From NCBI GenBank assembly GCA_049324115.1, contig JBMOMN010000020.1, forward strand, positions 248,001 to 312,000: a stretch of 64,000 nucleotides of DNA, read 5' to 3'. The stretch is from UBA5796 sp040752455. Lineage in GTDB: Bacteria > Chloroflexota > Anaerolineae > Anaerolineales > Villigracilaceae. Made by a program: the position numbers and the translations under genes. This document shows positions 7,963 through 16,967 of the stretch, one piece after another. The notes under the pieces are model-generated. The model ran no database searches. It worked only from the letters and a program-made list of their open reading frames with translations, and was not told the DNA's origin. The stretch's first letter is position 1. Each line of letters opens with the position of its first letter.

Positions 7963-8529
7963 ATGAAAATTGGCGTCCTCGCCCTCCAGGGCGATTTTGC
8001 TGAACACCTCAAAATGCTCGAACGCCTGGGCGTTTCGACCGCTGAAGTGCGCCTGCCAGCCCATCTCGACGACCTGGACGGGTTGATCATCCCCGGCGGC
8101 GAATCGACCACCATCGGCAAGCTCTCGGTGGATTTCGGCCTGATCGAGCCGCTGCGCGACTTTGGCCGCCAAAAGGCCGTCTGGGGCACCTGCGCCGGGG
8201 CCATTTTCCTCTCGAAGGACGCCCGCCGCTCCCAGCCCCTGCTCGGCCTGATGGACATCACCGTCGAGCGCAACGCCTTTGGCCGCCAGGTCGCTTCCTT
8301 CGAGGCCGACCTCGACATCCCGGAGCTGGGCGAAGGCGGCGCGTACCACGCGGTCTTCATCCGCGCTCCGATCATCGAATCGGTTTCCGGCCCGGCCCGC
8401 ATCCTGTCCACTGTGCCTGACGGGCGGATCGTCGCTGCCCGACAGGGCAAACTGCTGGCCACCTCGTTCCACCCCGAATTAACGGACGACGACCGTTTCC
8501 ACCGCTATTTCCTGACCCTGGCAAAATAA
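7963..8529 (+). CDS. pdxT: Pyridoxal 5'-phosphate synthase glutaminase, PdxT
   Basis: A class I glutamine amidotransferase of 188 residues. It begins MKIGVLALQGDFAEHLKML, has the oxyanion motif IPGGESTT, the nucleophile region WGTCAGAIFLS with its Cys near residue 79, and the catalytic dyad in TSFHPELTDD. It supplies ammonia to PdxS in a 12+12 complex. It lies 83 bases after pdxS, across spacer repeats, and its stop codon touches the next ATG. Confidence 0.97.
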   Translation: MKIGVLALQGDFAEHLKMLERLGVSTAEVRLPAHLDDLDGLIIPGGESTTIGKLSVDFGLIEPLRDFGRQKAVWGTCAGAIFLSKDARRSQPLLGLMDITVERNAFGRQVASFEADLDIPELGEGGAYHAVFIRAPIIESVSGPARILSTVPDGRIVAARQGKLLATSFHPELTDDDRFHRYFLTLAK

Positions 8530-9453
8530 ATGTCCCGTCCTCTCGACCTGTTCGACCTGCCCACCATCACCCGCTACACCGGCGAGGCGCTGCCCCTCGA
8601 CAGCGCCCGCTGGTTGACGCGCGGCAGTCCGCTCGAACTGGTCAACTTCCTGGCCCATCTCAACCCGATAAAATACATCTACACGGCCGTTCAAAACGGG
8701 GACGACGGGAAGCCCCTCCTCGGCGGGATCATCAAAAACGGGGACGAGACTTTTGCCCACCTGAATTACCTGGCCCCGGTCGAGCGGCTCTCGGACGATG
8801 GGCCGGTTACCGCGTTGGTCGAGCACCTCGCCGCCCAGGCCGGGAAGTGGGGCACGTTCCACGTGGTGGCCGAGGTCGCAGAAGGTGCGGATGCCTATCG
8901 CAGCCTGCGGATGGCGGGATTCGCCGTCTACGCCTGGCAGCGGCTGTGGGACCTGAGCAACCTGCCCGCCGGGACCGGCGGGAGCGGCTGGAACCGGATG
9001 CGCAGCGCCGACCTGATCGCGGTCCAGAACCTGAGCCACCAGATCATCCCGGCCCTGATCCAGCCCATCGAGCGGACGGCGAAAAAAGCCGAGGGGCTGG
9101 TCTGCTATTCGGGCGGGATCCAGGCCCACGTCCAGGTAGTGGCGGGGCGGCGCGGCATCTACCTGCGCCCGCTCTTCCATCCCGAAGCCGAAAACGTCGG
9201 CGCGGCGTTGACATCCCTGATCAACCACCTGCCCAGCCGCAGCGGACGCCCGGTCTACCTGTGCGTGCGCTCGTACCAGGCCTGGCTGGAGCCGGTGCTC
9301 GAAGACCTGGGCGCTACCGCCAGCGAACGCCAGGCTGTGATGGTCAAGCACCTGGCCCAATCGTTGAAGGAAGAACAGGCGGTGAAAGCTGTCCAGGCCG
9401 CGGGGGTCAGCGTGCAGCCGTCGCGGGTCAGCCGGATTGACAAAAAGAGTTGA
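8530..9453 (+). CDS. Hypothetical protein, possible GNAT-like fold
   Basis: A protein of 307 residues, not securely recognised. The ATG follows the pdxT stop codon directly, so it is probably translationally coupled. Residues of about 95-145 (LVEHLAAQAGKWGTFHVVAE ... YRSLRMAGFAVYAWQRLW) resemble the acetyl-CoA-binding helix and GF strand of GNAT acetyltransferases, and the C-terminal half may be a second, degenerate copy. No signal peptide or membrane segment is seen. The stop is followed 43 bases later by the methyltransferase gene. Confidence 0.6.
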   Translation: MSRPLDLFDLPTITRYTGEALPLDSARWLTRGSPLELVNFLAHLNPIKYIYTAVQNGDDGKPLLGGIIKNGDETFAHLNYLAPVERLSDDGPVTALVEHLAAQAGKWGTFHVVAEVAEGADAYRSLRMAGFAVYAWQRLWDLSNLPAGTGGSGWNRMRSADLIAVQNLSHQIIPALIQPIERTAKKAEGLVCYSGGIQAHVQVVAGRRGIYLRPLFHPEAENVGAALTSLINHLPSRSGRPVYLCVRSYQAWLEPVLEDLGATASERQAVMVKHLAQSLKEEQAVKAVQAAGVSVQPSRVSRIDKKS

Positions 9454-9496
9454 TAGCCGCAAGCCTGACACATTTTCTGACCGGGAGACAAGCTGT

Positions 9497-10195
9497 ATGG
9501 GCGCATTCAAGTCAATTGCCAAACGTGCATTCACCGCACTCACCAATGACACGCTCTACAAAGACAGCCGCAATATCGAACGCTGGCGTCAACGCAAGGC
9601 CCTGGAAGAAACCGGGGAGTTCGTCGAGCAGGTGATGCCACGGGTCCAATCGTTTGCCGGGCGGTATGCGCTGATGAAATACTGTTGCGCCAAAGTTCGA
9701 CCCAACCAGCAAGCCGGGATGGTCTGCGAGTTTGGGGTCGCCGCCGGGAAAAGCATCAATTACATCGCCCAATCCCTGCCGGATGCCAGGATCTTCGGAT
9801 TCGATTCTTTCGAGGGCCTGCCGGAGGACTGGCGCGACGGCGCACCGAAAGGAACTTTCAGGACGGCGCAATTGCCCAAAGTGGCCGCCAACGTTTCACT
9901 GATCCAGGGGTGGTTCAACGAGACCTTGCCGTGCTTTCTGGACGAACACCCTGAGCCGGTCATTTTCTTGCACGTGGATTGTGACCTGTACAGTTCGACC
10001 AGGACTGTCTTCACCGCCCTGGAAAAGCGCCTCTGCCCTGGAACTGTGATCCTGTTCGATGAATTTTTCAATTATCCGGGTTGGAAAGACGGGGAGATCA
10101 GGGCCTTCACTGAATTTGTCGAACATACCGGCTTGCAATACGAGTATCTTGGCTATAACCGCTACGGGACCCAGGCGGCAGTGGTAGTCAAATAA
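9497..10195 (+). CDS. TylF/MycF-like O-methyltransferase
   Basis: A class I SAM-dependent methyltransferase of 232 residues. The SAM loop CEFGVAAGKS lies near residue 77. The family-typical segments are IFGFDSFEGLPEDWRDG, LHVDCDLYSSTRTVF with metal-binding Asp residues, and ILFDEFFNYPGW. TylF proteins methylate sugar hydroxyls of macrolides, but environmental members act on unknown small molecules. The start at 9497 has GGGAGA upstream; an in-frame start 20 codons earlier overlaps the previous gene. No biosynthetic cluster surrounds it. Confidence 0.85.
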   Translation: MGAFKSIAKRAFTALTNDTLYKDSRNIERWRQRKALEETGEFVEQVMPRVQSFAGRYALMKYCCAKVRPNQQAGMVCEFGVAAGKSINYIAQSLPDARIFGFDSFEGLPEDWRDGAPKGTFRTAQLPKVAANVSLIQGWFNETLPCFLDEHPEPVIFLHVDCDLYSSTRTVFTALEKRLCPGTVILFDEFFNYPGWKDGEIRAFTEFVEHTGLQYEYLGYNRYGTQAAVVVK

Positions 10196-10251
10196 CCTTA
10201 CCTTCATCTTTTTCAATTCCAACTTGCAATGAGAGACCGCCTTATATCCCG

Positions 10252-10392
10252 TATAATAGGGCCAGACTTTTATTTCAGACAGGTAACCGTCAAATGATCT
10301 ACCCTTCTCTCTAACCTCGTAGGCCGCTGTTTGCCTGGGACATCCTCAGCGGCGCAAGTAGCCCAGGGATCCCATCTCCCTATTTTTGTCAG
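10252..10392 (+). ncRNA. Candidate structured leader RNA with pseudoknot and terminator
   Basis: A -10 box TATAAT at 10252-10257 would start a transcript near 10264. Within it GCCGCTG (10323-10329) pairs with CAGCGGC (10347-10353), and CCTGGG (10334-10339) pairs with CCCAGG (10362-10367). The interleaved order makes an H-type pseudoknot. AGGGA (10365-10369) can instead pair with TCCCT (10377-10381), followed by ATTTTT, a weak terminator that shares bases with the second pseudoknot stem. It lies 46 bases before the R3H/AAA gene. It matches no RNA class I recognise. Confidence 0.45.
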
Positions 10393-10437
10393 ACACTTCC
10401 GGGATAGCCTCCCGTGTAATCACAGGCAACCTATAGT

Positions 10438-12051
<1,614 letters not shown>

Positions 12052-12052
12052 A

Positions 12053-12118
12053 AGCCATCAGCGGTCAGCTATCAGCTAAAAGCTGACTGCTGACCGCTTT
12101 AAGCTGATAGCTGACCGC
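12053..12118. repeat. Spacer repeat between the R3H/AAA gene and tmk
   Basis: The gap is filled with alternating units such as GCGGTCAGCTATCAGC and AAGCTGATAGCTGACCGC. The two halves are inverted relative to each other, so the transcript could form a long hairpin just before the tmk start. Confidence 0.65.
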
Positions 12119-12119
12119 T

Positions 12120-12746
12120 ATGTTTATTACCCTCGAAGGGCCGGAAGGCTCCGGCAAGACCTCCCACATCCCCTATCTCGTCGAATACCTGCGCGAGAAG
12201 GGTTATACCGTTTTCCCGACCCGTGAACCGGGCGGGACCTCGATCGGCGAGCAGATCCGCGAGGTGCTGCACAGCCTGAAGAACACCGAGATGCACCCGC
12301 GCACCGAGACGCTGCTCTACCAGGCGGCCCGGGCCCAGTTCGTGGAACAGGTCATCCGCCCGCGGTTGGCCCTGGGCGAGATCGTGCTCTCCGACCGTTA
12401 TGCGGATTCGACCCTGGCCTATCAAGGTTACGGCCACCAGCAAAATTTGGAGGATGTGCGCGCCCTGATCCGCTACGCGACCGGCGGCCTGGTCCCCGAC
12501 CTGACCGTCCTGCTGGACGTGGACGTGGAAACCGGATTGCAGCGCAAGAAAAAATGCGACGAGTGGAACCGCCTCGACGCTTATACGGTGGAGTTCCACC
12601 AGCGGGTGCGGCGCGGGTATCTGGAGTTGGTCCGACAGGAGCCGGGGCGCTGGGCCGTGGTTGACGCAGGGCGGGAGTGGGATGAGGTGCAGGAAAACTT
12701 AAGAAGTGTCTTGGTAAAAAGCATAAAAGCACATGAGCATAGATAG
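12120..12746 (+). CDS. tmk: Thymidylate kinase
   Basis: A dTMP kinase of 208 residues that makes dTDP. The P-loop EGPEGSGKTS is at residues 6-15, the TREPGGTSIGEQIRE motif follows, and the SDRYADSTLAYQGYG segment carries the substrate-binding Arg-Tyr. No Arg-rich LID is evident; the region QRKKKCDEWNRLD serves instead. Length is normal. No good ribosome site is visible because spacer repeats directly precede the ATG. Its last 14 bases overlap the following AT-rich gene. Confidence 0.97.
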   Translation: MFITLEGPEGSGKTSHIPYLVEYLREKGYTVFPTREPGGTSIGEQIREVLHSLKNTEMHPRTETLLYQAARAQFVEQVIRPRLALGEIVLSDRYADSTLAYQGYGHQQNLEDVRALIRYATGGLVPDLTVLLDVDVETGLQRKKKCDEWNRLDAYTVEFHQRVRRGYLELVRQEPGRWAVVDAGREWDEVQENLRSVLVKSIKAHEHR

Positions 12747-13566
12747 AAAGTCTTGGCTATCACCTTTTGAGAAAAATTCAATCCCGAACTGGATGTGTCC
12801 ATCTTGTCTTACTGGGATTTTAAGGCCAGTTAACGGTAGTTTTCACTATTGGGAGAGCGCTGAATCTCGAACCATAGGGAAGCAGCACCGTCTTCAGTAT
12901 TACCAGTTGCATGAAGAAATGTTGAAAGAAATCTCCAACCCGAATGTAATGTTAGGATGGGAACTCTCATCTTATCGTTATTCTGTTCTCTTGATGTGTA
13001 ATGATCCTAACTGTTTAGAAACGGTCGCATCGTGCGGTTCAGGATTTGTTGTTCAAGGTTTTCGGCTAGGACATGGTGAACCTGATGAAGAATTTGACGT
13101 TTTTGTCCCAGAATATTTTTTCCCAGCATTGCTTTTGTTTTCACTCCCAAGAAAGTGTCCGAAGACTGTATCAGAGCAAATTCGAGCGTCATTTAAATTG
13201 TTCTTTGCTGACCCACCAGCATCAGCCAATTATGTCAGAAAAGCAGTTGAGGAAATTTTGACAGATAGGGGAATCAAAAGATTTATGATCAACAAGAAGA
13301 AGAATCGAAGAGAGAAAATCTCTCTACATGACCGCATTGTCGAATTTCAAAACAGAAACCCCGAAAATGCTGACAAATTATTGGCATTAAAATGGCTGGG
13401 GAACGAAGGAAGCCATACAAACAAAATCTCAAAAAATGACATTTTAGACGCTTACGAAATTTTGGAAATAGTGATTGATGATCTTTATGCTGGTAATCGA
13501 GCATTAATTGACAAGAAAATTGCCCGCATTAATAAGAGCAAGGGGCCTTTGCACCCAAGTACATAA
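12733..13566 (+). CDS. DUF4145-like protein, AT-rich
   Basis: A protein of 277 residues. An N-terminal zinc-ribbon-like pair (MCPSCLTG) and a later CNDPNCLE are followed by a helical C-terminal half (PASANYVRKAVEEILTDRGI ... LKWLGNEGSHTN) with the pattern of DUF4145, a HEPN-related fold often found in defence loci and restriction enzymes. Base composition is much richer in A and T than both neighbours, and it overlaps tmk by 14 bases, which suggests recent acquisition. The function is unknown. Confidence 0.72.
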   Translation: MSIDRKSWLSPFEKNSIPNWMCPSCLTGILRPVNGSFHYWESAESRTIGKQHRLQYYQLHEEMLKEISNPNVMLGWELSSYRYSVLLMCNDPNCLETVASCGSGFVVQGFRLGHGEPDEEFDVFVPEYFFPALLLFSLPRKCPKTVSEQIRASFKLFFADPPASANYVRKAVEEILTDRGIKRFMINKKKNRREKISLHDRIVEFQNRNPENADKLLALKWLGNEGSHTNKISKNDILDAYEILEIVIDDLYAGNRALIDKKIARINKSKGPLHPST

Positions 13567-13579
13567 TCAGGTGAAACTT

Positions 13580-14068
13580 ATGTCCAACACCCGCCACAAA
13601 TCCATCCTGCTCAAATCCATCCAGCGCGAATGGGAGGCGCTGATGTCCGCCGTCGAGCGGCTCTCGCCGGAGCAGATGGGCACGCCCGACGAGGGCGGCT
13701 GGAGTCCCAAAGACAACCTGGCCCACCTGACCGAGTGGCTCAAGGCGCTGCTCGGCTTTCACATTGACCGCAAGTCCGCCGAGGAAGTGCTCGGCATCCC
13801 CAAAGAACTGGCCGAAGAGTGGGACTTCAACCGGGTCAACGCCTTCCTGTTCGAGCAAAATAAAAACCGCAGCACCGAAGACGTGCTCAACGGCCTCAAA
13901 GCCAAATACGCCGAGACGATGTCCCGGCTGGAAGCGATACCCTTCGAAGACTTGCTCCAGCGCCGCTGGGAAGACGGTCCCTGGGATACGCCGCTCCTGG
14001 GGTATGTGCTCGGCAACACCACCGAGCATTTCATGGAACACCGGGAAAGGATAGAGAAATTGTTGTAG
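13580..14068 (+). CDS. ClbS/DfsB-DinB superfamily protein
   Basis: A four-helix-bundle protein of 162 residues. WSPKDNLAHLTEWLKALLGF carries the first conserved His and the C-terminal HFMEHRERIEKLL the last, matching the ClbS/DfsB branch of the DinB superfamily. ClbS hydrolyses colibactin in E. coli; other members are putative metal-dependent hydrolases or thiol transferases. The start chosen is the ATG at 13580 with AGGTG upstream. The stop codon lies within a strong terminator hairpin shared with the convergent FmdB gene. Confidence 0.85.
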   Translation: MSNTRHKSILLKSIQREWEALMSAVERLSPEQMGTPDEGGWSPKDNLAHLTEWLKALLGFHIDRKSAEEVLGIPKELAEEWDFNRVNAFLFEQNKNRSTEDVLNGLKAKYAETMSRLEAIPFEDLLQRRWEDGPWDTPLLGYVLGNTTEHFMEHRERIEKLL

Positions 14069-14104
14069 GGGCGGGTTTGAAACCCGCCCCTGCAACAATT
14101 TTTA
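14057..14104. terminator. Bidirectional terminator
   Basis: AATTGTTG, then AGGGGCGGGTTT, form a long stem with AAACCCGCCCCT and CAACAATT, with T-runs on both strands. It separates the convergent ClbS-like and FmdB genes and contains the stop codon of the former. Confidence 0.9.
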
Positions 14105-14491
14105 AAAATCGTCCATGCCGCCGAGGTCGTCGCCGCTGCCCAGATCCGGCAGGGCGGATTCGATCTCTTCGGGGCTTTGGCCTTTTTCCAGGCGGTCCAC
14201 CACTTCGTCGAACTCGGGGGGCAGTTCTTCGCCCATTTCTTTCCCCATCTCACGCATCATGCGGCCCAGGGCTTTGGGATCGTCCTCCAGCCCTTCGAGG
14301 GCCGAGGGGTCGTCGAAGCTGGCGAGGCGGCTCTCTTCCGATTTGAGGACGCGCACCCGGGGCACGCGTCGGCGGACGTTTTCACTTCCGCAATGGGAGC
14401 AGGTGACGGGTCGCGCGCCGTATTCGCTGTAGGTCAAGAAAACGTCGAAGCGTTTGCGGCAGTCGAGGCAGGTGTAGTCGTAGTTTGGCAT
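14102..14491 (-). CDS. FmdB-type zinc ribbon protein
   Basis: A protein of 129 residues. The N-terminal zinc ribbon has CLDC at residues 8-11 and CSHC about 20 residues later, with the MPNYDYTC opening characteristic of FmdB-family regulators. The C-terminal half is acidic and probably disordered (LPDLGSGDDLGGMDDF). The family was named for a regulator of amidase genes in a methylotroph; the role here is unknown. It is monocistronic and converges on the ClbS-like gene. Confidence 0.85.
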   Translation of the reverse strand: MPNYDYTCLDCRKRFDVFLTYSEYGARPVTCSHCGSENVRRRVPRVRVLKSEESRLASFDDPSALEGLEDDPKALGRMMREMGKEMGEELPPEFDEVVDRLEKGQSPEEIESALPDLGSGDDLGGMDDF

Positions 14492-14584
14492 GTCCCAATT
14501 TTAACTGAAACTGTGCCATTGTGAGGGCGGTTTTCCCGACACTTGCACCGCACGCAAGTGCAGGTGAGCAATCCCCTGTTTTCA

Positions 14585-14640
14585 ACAAATAGACTGCTTC
14601 CCTTCAGCAGGCTCAGGACAGGCGTTCCTCGCAGTGACAC
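14585..14640. repeat. Partial copy of a 'gcgag/cttcg' repeat
   Basis: GACTGCTTCCCTTCAGCAGG followed by CCTCGCAGTGAC resembles the repeat at 62775-62850 (GCTTCGTCGG ... CCTCGCAATAAC). Only one half is clear. Confidence 0.4.
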
Positions 14641-14663
14641 TTTCAAATTGAGAATTGCTGTGG

Positions 14664-14669
14664 TTTAAT
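14664..14669 (+). promoter_or_regulatory. -10 box of gmk, leaderless configuration
   Basis: TGG-TTTAAT is an extended -10 ending 6 bases before the gmk ATG at 14676, so transcription should begin at or next to the start codon. No ribosome site is present. Confidence 0.55.
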
Positions 14670-14675
14670 ACCCGC

Positions 14676-15299
14676 ATGACTTCCGACCCCGATTTCGACA
14701 TCTACCATCCCCAACCCCTGCTCATCGTGCTGTCCGGGCCGTCTGGCGTGGGCAAAGACACGGTCATGCAGCGCATGCAGGAACGCGGCCTGCCGTTCCA
14801 TTTCGTGGTCACGGCTACCACTCGCGCCCGACGCGAAGGCGAGATCCACGGCGTGGATTATTTCTTCCTTTCGAGCGACGAGTTCGCCCGCATGATCGAG
14901 GAAGATGAATTGCTCGAATATGCCATCGTCTACAACGATTACAAGGGCATCCCCAAGCAGCAGGTGCGCGAGGCCCTGGCCAGCGGCAAGGACGTGGTCA
15001 TGCGGATCGACGTGCAGGGCGCGGCCACCATCCGCAAGCTGGCCCCCGAAGCGGTGATGATCTTCCTGACCACCGAAAGCGAGCAGGAGATGGTCAACCG
15101 GCTCAAGGCGCGCAAGAGCGAGACACCCGAGGGCCTGTCGCTGCGGATCGCCACCGCCCGCCAGGAACTCAAGCGCATCAACGATTTCGACTACGTGGTG
15201 GTCAACAGCGATTTCAGGCTGGATGAGACGGTGGACATCCTCCGCGCCGTCATCACCGCCGAGCACCACCGCACCACCCCCCGAAAGGTGAACCTGTGA
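14676..15299 (+). CDS. gmk: Guanylate kinase
   Basis: A GMP kinase of 207 residues. The P-loop LSGPSGVGKDT is followed by VTATTRARREGEIHGVDYFF (GMP binding) and a C-terminal RLKARKSETPEGLSLRIATA LID with its conserved Arg. A short N-terminal extension (SDPDFDIYHPQP) precedes the kinase fold. The start chosen is the ATG at 14676, which lies 6 bases after a -10 box. Its last 4 bases overlap the GTG of the rhomboid gene. Confidence 0.96.
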   Translation: MTSDPDFDIYHPQPLLIVLSGPSGVGKDTVMQRMQERGLPFHFVVTATTRARREGEIHGVDYFFLSSDEFARMIEEDELLEYAIVYNDYKGIPKQQVREALASGKDVVMRIDVQGAATIRKLAPEAVMIFLTTESEQEMVNRLKARKSETPEGLSLRIATARQELKRINDFDYVVVNSDFRLDETVDILRAVITAEHHRTTPRKVNL

Positions 15300-16072
15300 G
15301 CCTCAACCCGGACCCTTATCCTGCCGGCCCTTACGACGCGCCGCCCCGTCCCCCGGCGGTACGGCTGCGCCCGCCGTCGTCCGAGGCCCTGGTGACTTAT
15401 ATCATCCTGGGGCTGACGGTGATCGTCTACCTGCTCCAGGCAGGCGCCCAATTGACGATCGGCTACGACCTGCCGGTTGACATGGGGGGCAAGGTCAACA
15501 GCGCCATCCGCGCCGGGCAGTTATGGCGGCTGATCACGCCGGTGCTGCTGCACGGGAGCATCCTGCACATCGGCTTCAACATGTACGCCCTGGTCGTCAT
15601 CGGCACCAGCCTCGAACAACGGATGGGTCACGCCCGCTTCCTGATCCTTTATTTGCTGGCCGGTTTTTCGGGCAATGTCGTCTCGTTTTTGCTCACCCCA
15701 AACGTTTCGGTGGGAGCATCCACGTCCATTTTTGGCCTGCTGGCAGCGGAAGGGGTGTTCCTGTTCCAAAACCGGGCCTTGCTCGGCCAGCGCGGCCAGA
15801 GCGCCTTGAGCAACGTCATCGGCCTGGCTGTCATCAACCTGCTGATCGGACTCCAGCCCGGCATCGACAACTGGGGCCACATCGGCGGACTGCTCGGCGG
15901 TCTGCTGTTCATGTGGATCGGCGGCCCGCGCTGGCGGGTGGAGGGGATGTATCCCTACCTGCAAATCCGCGACGAGCGCGGCATCCGCGAGGCCATCCTG
16001 GGCGCGGCTCTGGTGCTGCTCATCTTCGGCGCGCTGGCCATGATCGGGATGTGGCGTCCGTTTGTGCAGTGA
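15296..16072 (+). CDS. Rhomboid family intramembrane serine protease
   Basis: A protein of 258 residues with about seven membrane segments. A Pro-rich cytoplasmic N-terminus is followed by the amphipathic GQLWRLITPVLLHGSILHIGFNMYAL region (loop 1 and HxxxN), the catalytic Ser in VGASTSIFGLLA (usual form GASG) and the catalytic His in WGHIGGLLGGL. The Gly after the Ser is replaced by Thr, but the Ser and His are present, so activity is likely. It starts with GTG overlapping gmk, indicating translational coupling. Confidence 0.94.
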   Translation: MSLNPDPYPAGPYDAPPRPPAVRLRPPSSEALVTYIILGLTVIVYLLQAGAQLTIGYDLPVDMGGKVNSAIRAGQLWRLITPVLLHGSILHIGFNMYALVVIGTSLEQRMGHARFLILYLLAGFSGNVVSFLLTPNVSVGASTSIFGLLAAEGVFLFQNRALLGQRGQSALSNVIGLAVINLLIGLQPGIDNWGHIGGLLGGLLFMWIGGPRWRVEGMYPYLQIRDERGIREAILGAALVLLIFGALAMIGMWRPFVQ

Positions 16073-16088
16073 GAAAAAGGGACATAAA

Positions 16089-16967
16089 ATGCCTGAAAAC
16101 CCGTTAGCCGAAGTCTTCGGTTTTCCGATTGACAACTTTTCGCCGGAAGCAAACCGTCACCGTTCGAGACGGTTATGCCCGTATAACAACAAAGTCCCGA
16201 ACTGCACCAAAGACAAGGCTAAGGACCCGCTCGGTGTTTGTAGTATCTTTGACGATTCCAATATTGCCATAACCTGTCCTGTCCGCTTCAGACAGGACTG
16301 GTTGATTGCTGACGATGCTGCTTCGTTCTTCTTCCCGAACAATGTTTCCTGGACATCTCTCACGGAAGTCCGGTTGCCGGATAAAAGTGGCCGTTCAGCA
16401 GGAAATATTGATGTTGTCCTGGTAGCTTACGATACTCACGGTCACGTCATTGATTTTGGCGCGTTGGAAATCCAGGCAGTCTACATCTCCGGCAATGTAA
16501 GGAACGTCTTCGACGCTTACATGAGAGACCCATCCCGGCAATTCGATAAAAGGTGGGAAGGCCCTTACCATCCAAGACCCGATTATCTCTCCTCTTCGCG
16601 AAAACGTCTTGCTCCCCAACTCCTGTACAAAGGCGGAATCCTGAACGCCTGGGGAAAGAAGCTGGCAGTTGCAGTGGATACCAGTTTCTTCTTGAACCTC
16701 CCTGAATTACCGGAAACCAATGCTGCTGACGCTGATATCGCCTGGCTGGTTTATGGTTTGGAGCTGGACCCAACTCCAAACCGATTCGTTCTCAGCCAGC
16801 AAAAAACGGTCTTTACATCCTTCACCCCTGCATTGGAGACATTGACCCAAACTCAAGCAGGCCCGATTGATGAGTTCATCGAACATCTGCAACAAAAACT
16901 TGATGAGAAGCTGGAGAATGGCTACCCTCCCGTAGCGCCGACGTTGTTGGATACTGATGATGAGTAA
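16089..16967 (+). CDS. NotI-family type II restriction endonuclease
   Basis: A protein of 292 residues. The N-terminal half has four cysteines in the pattern LCPYNNKVPNC ... GVC ... TCPVRF, matching the Fe-Cys4 site of NotI-family enzymes. A PD-(D/E)xK-like core follows, with NIDVVLVAYD ... DFGALEIQAV (Asp, Glu-x-Gln). It begins at the ATG at 16089 with AAAGGGA upstream. Its end overlaps the adenine methylase gene by 11 bases, giving a compact restriction-modification pair. The pairing with an adenine methylase argues against the NotI target GCGGCCGC, which has no A or T. Confidence 0.85.
   Translation: MPENPLAEVFGFPIDNFSPEANRHRSRRLCPYNNKVPNCTKDKAKDPLGVCSIFDDSNIAITCPVRFRQDWLIADDAASFFFPNNVSWTSLTEVRLPDKSGRSAGNIDVVLVAYDTHGHVIDFGALEIQAVYISGNVRNVFDAYMRDPSRQFDKRWEGPYHPRPDYLSSSRKRLAPQLLYKGGILNAWGKKLAVAVDTSFFLNLPELPETNAADADIAWLVYGLELDPTPNRFVLSQQKTVFTSFTPALETLTQTQAGPIDEFIEHLQQKLDEKLENGYPPVAPTLLDTDDE

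Noticed and set aside
8861..8876. Third parS-like site in the gene at 8530-9453
   Set aside because: Only GTTCCACGTGG matches; the right half reads TGGCC, and it lies in a coding region with typical codon use.
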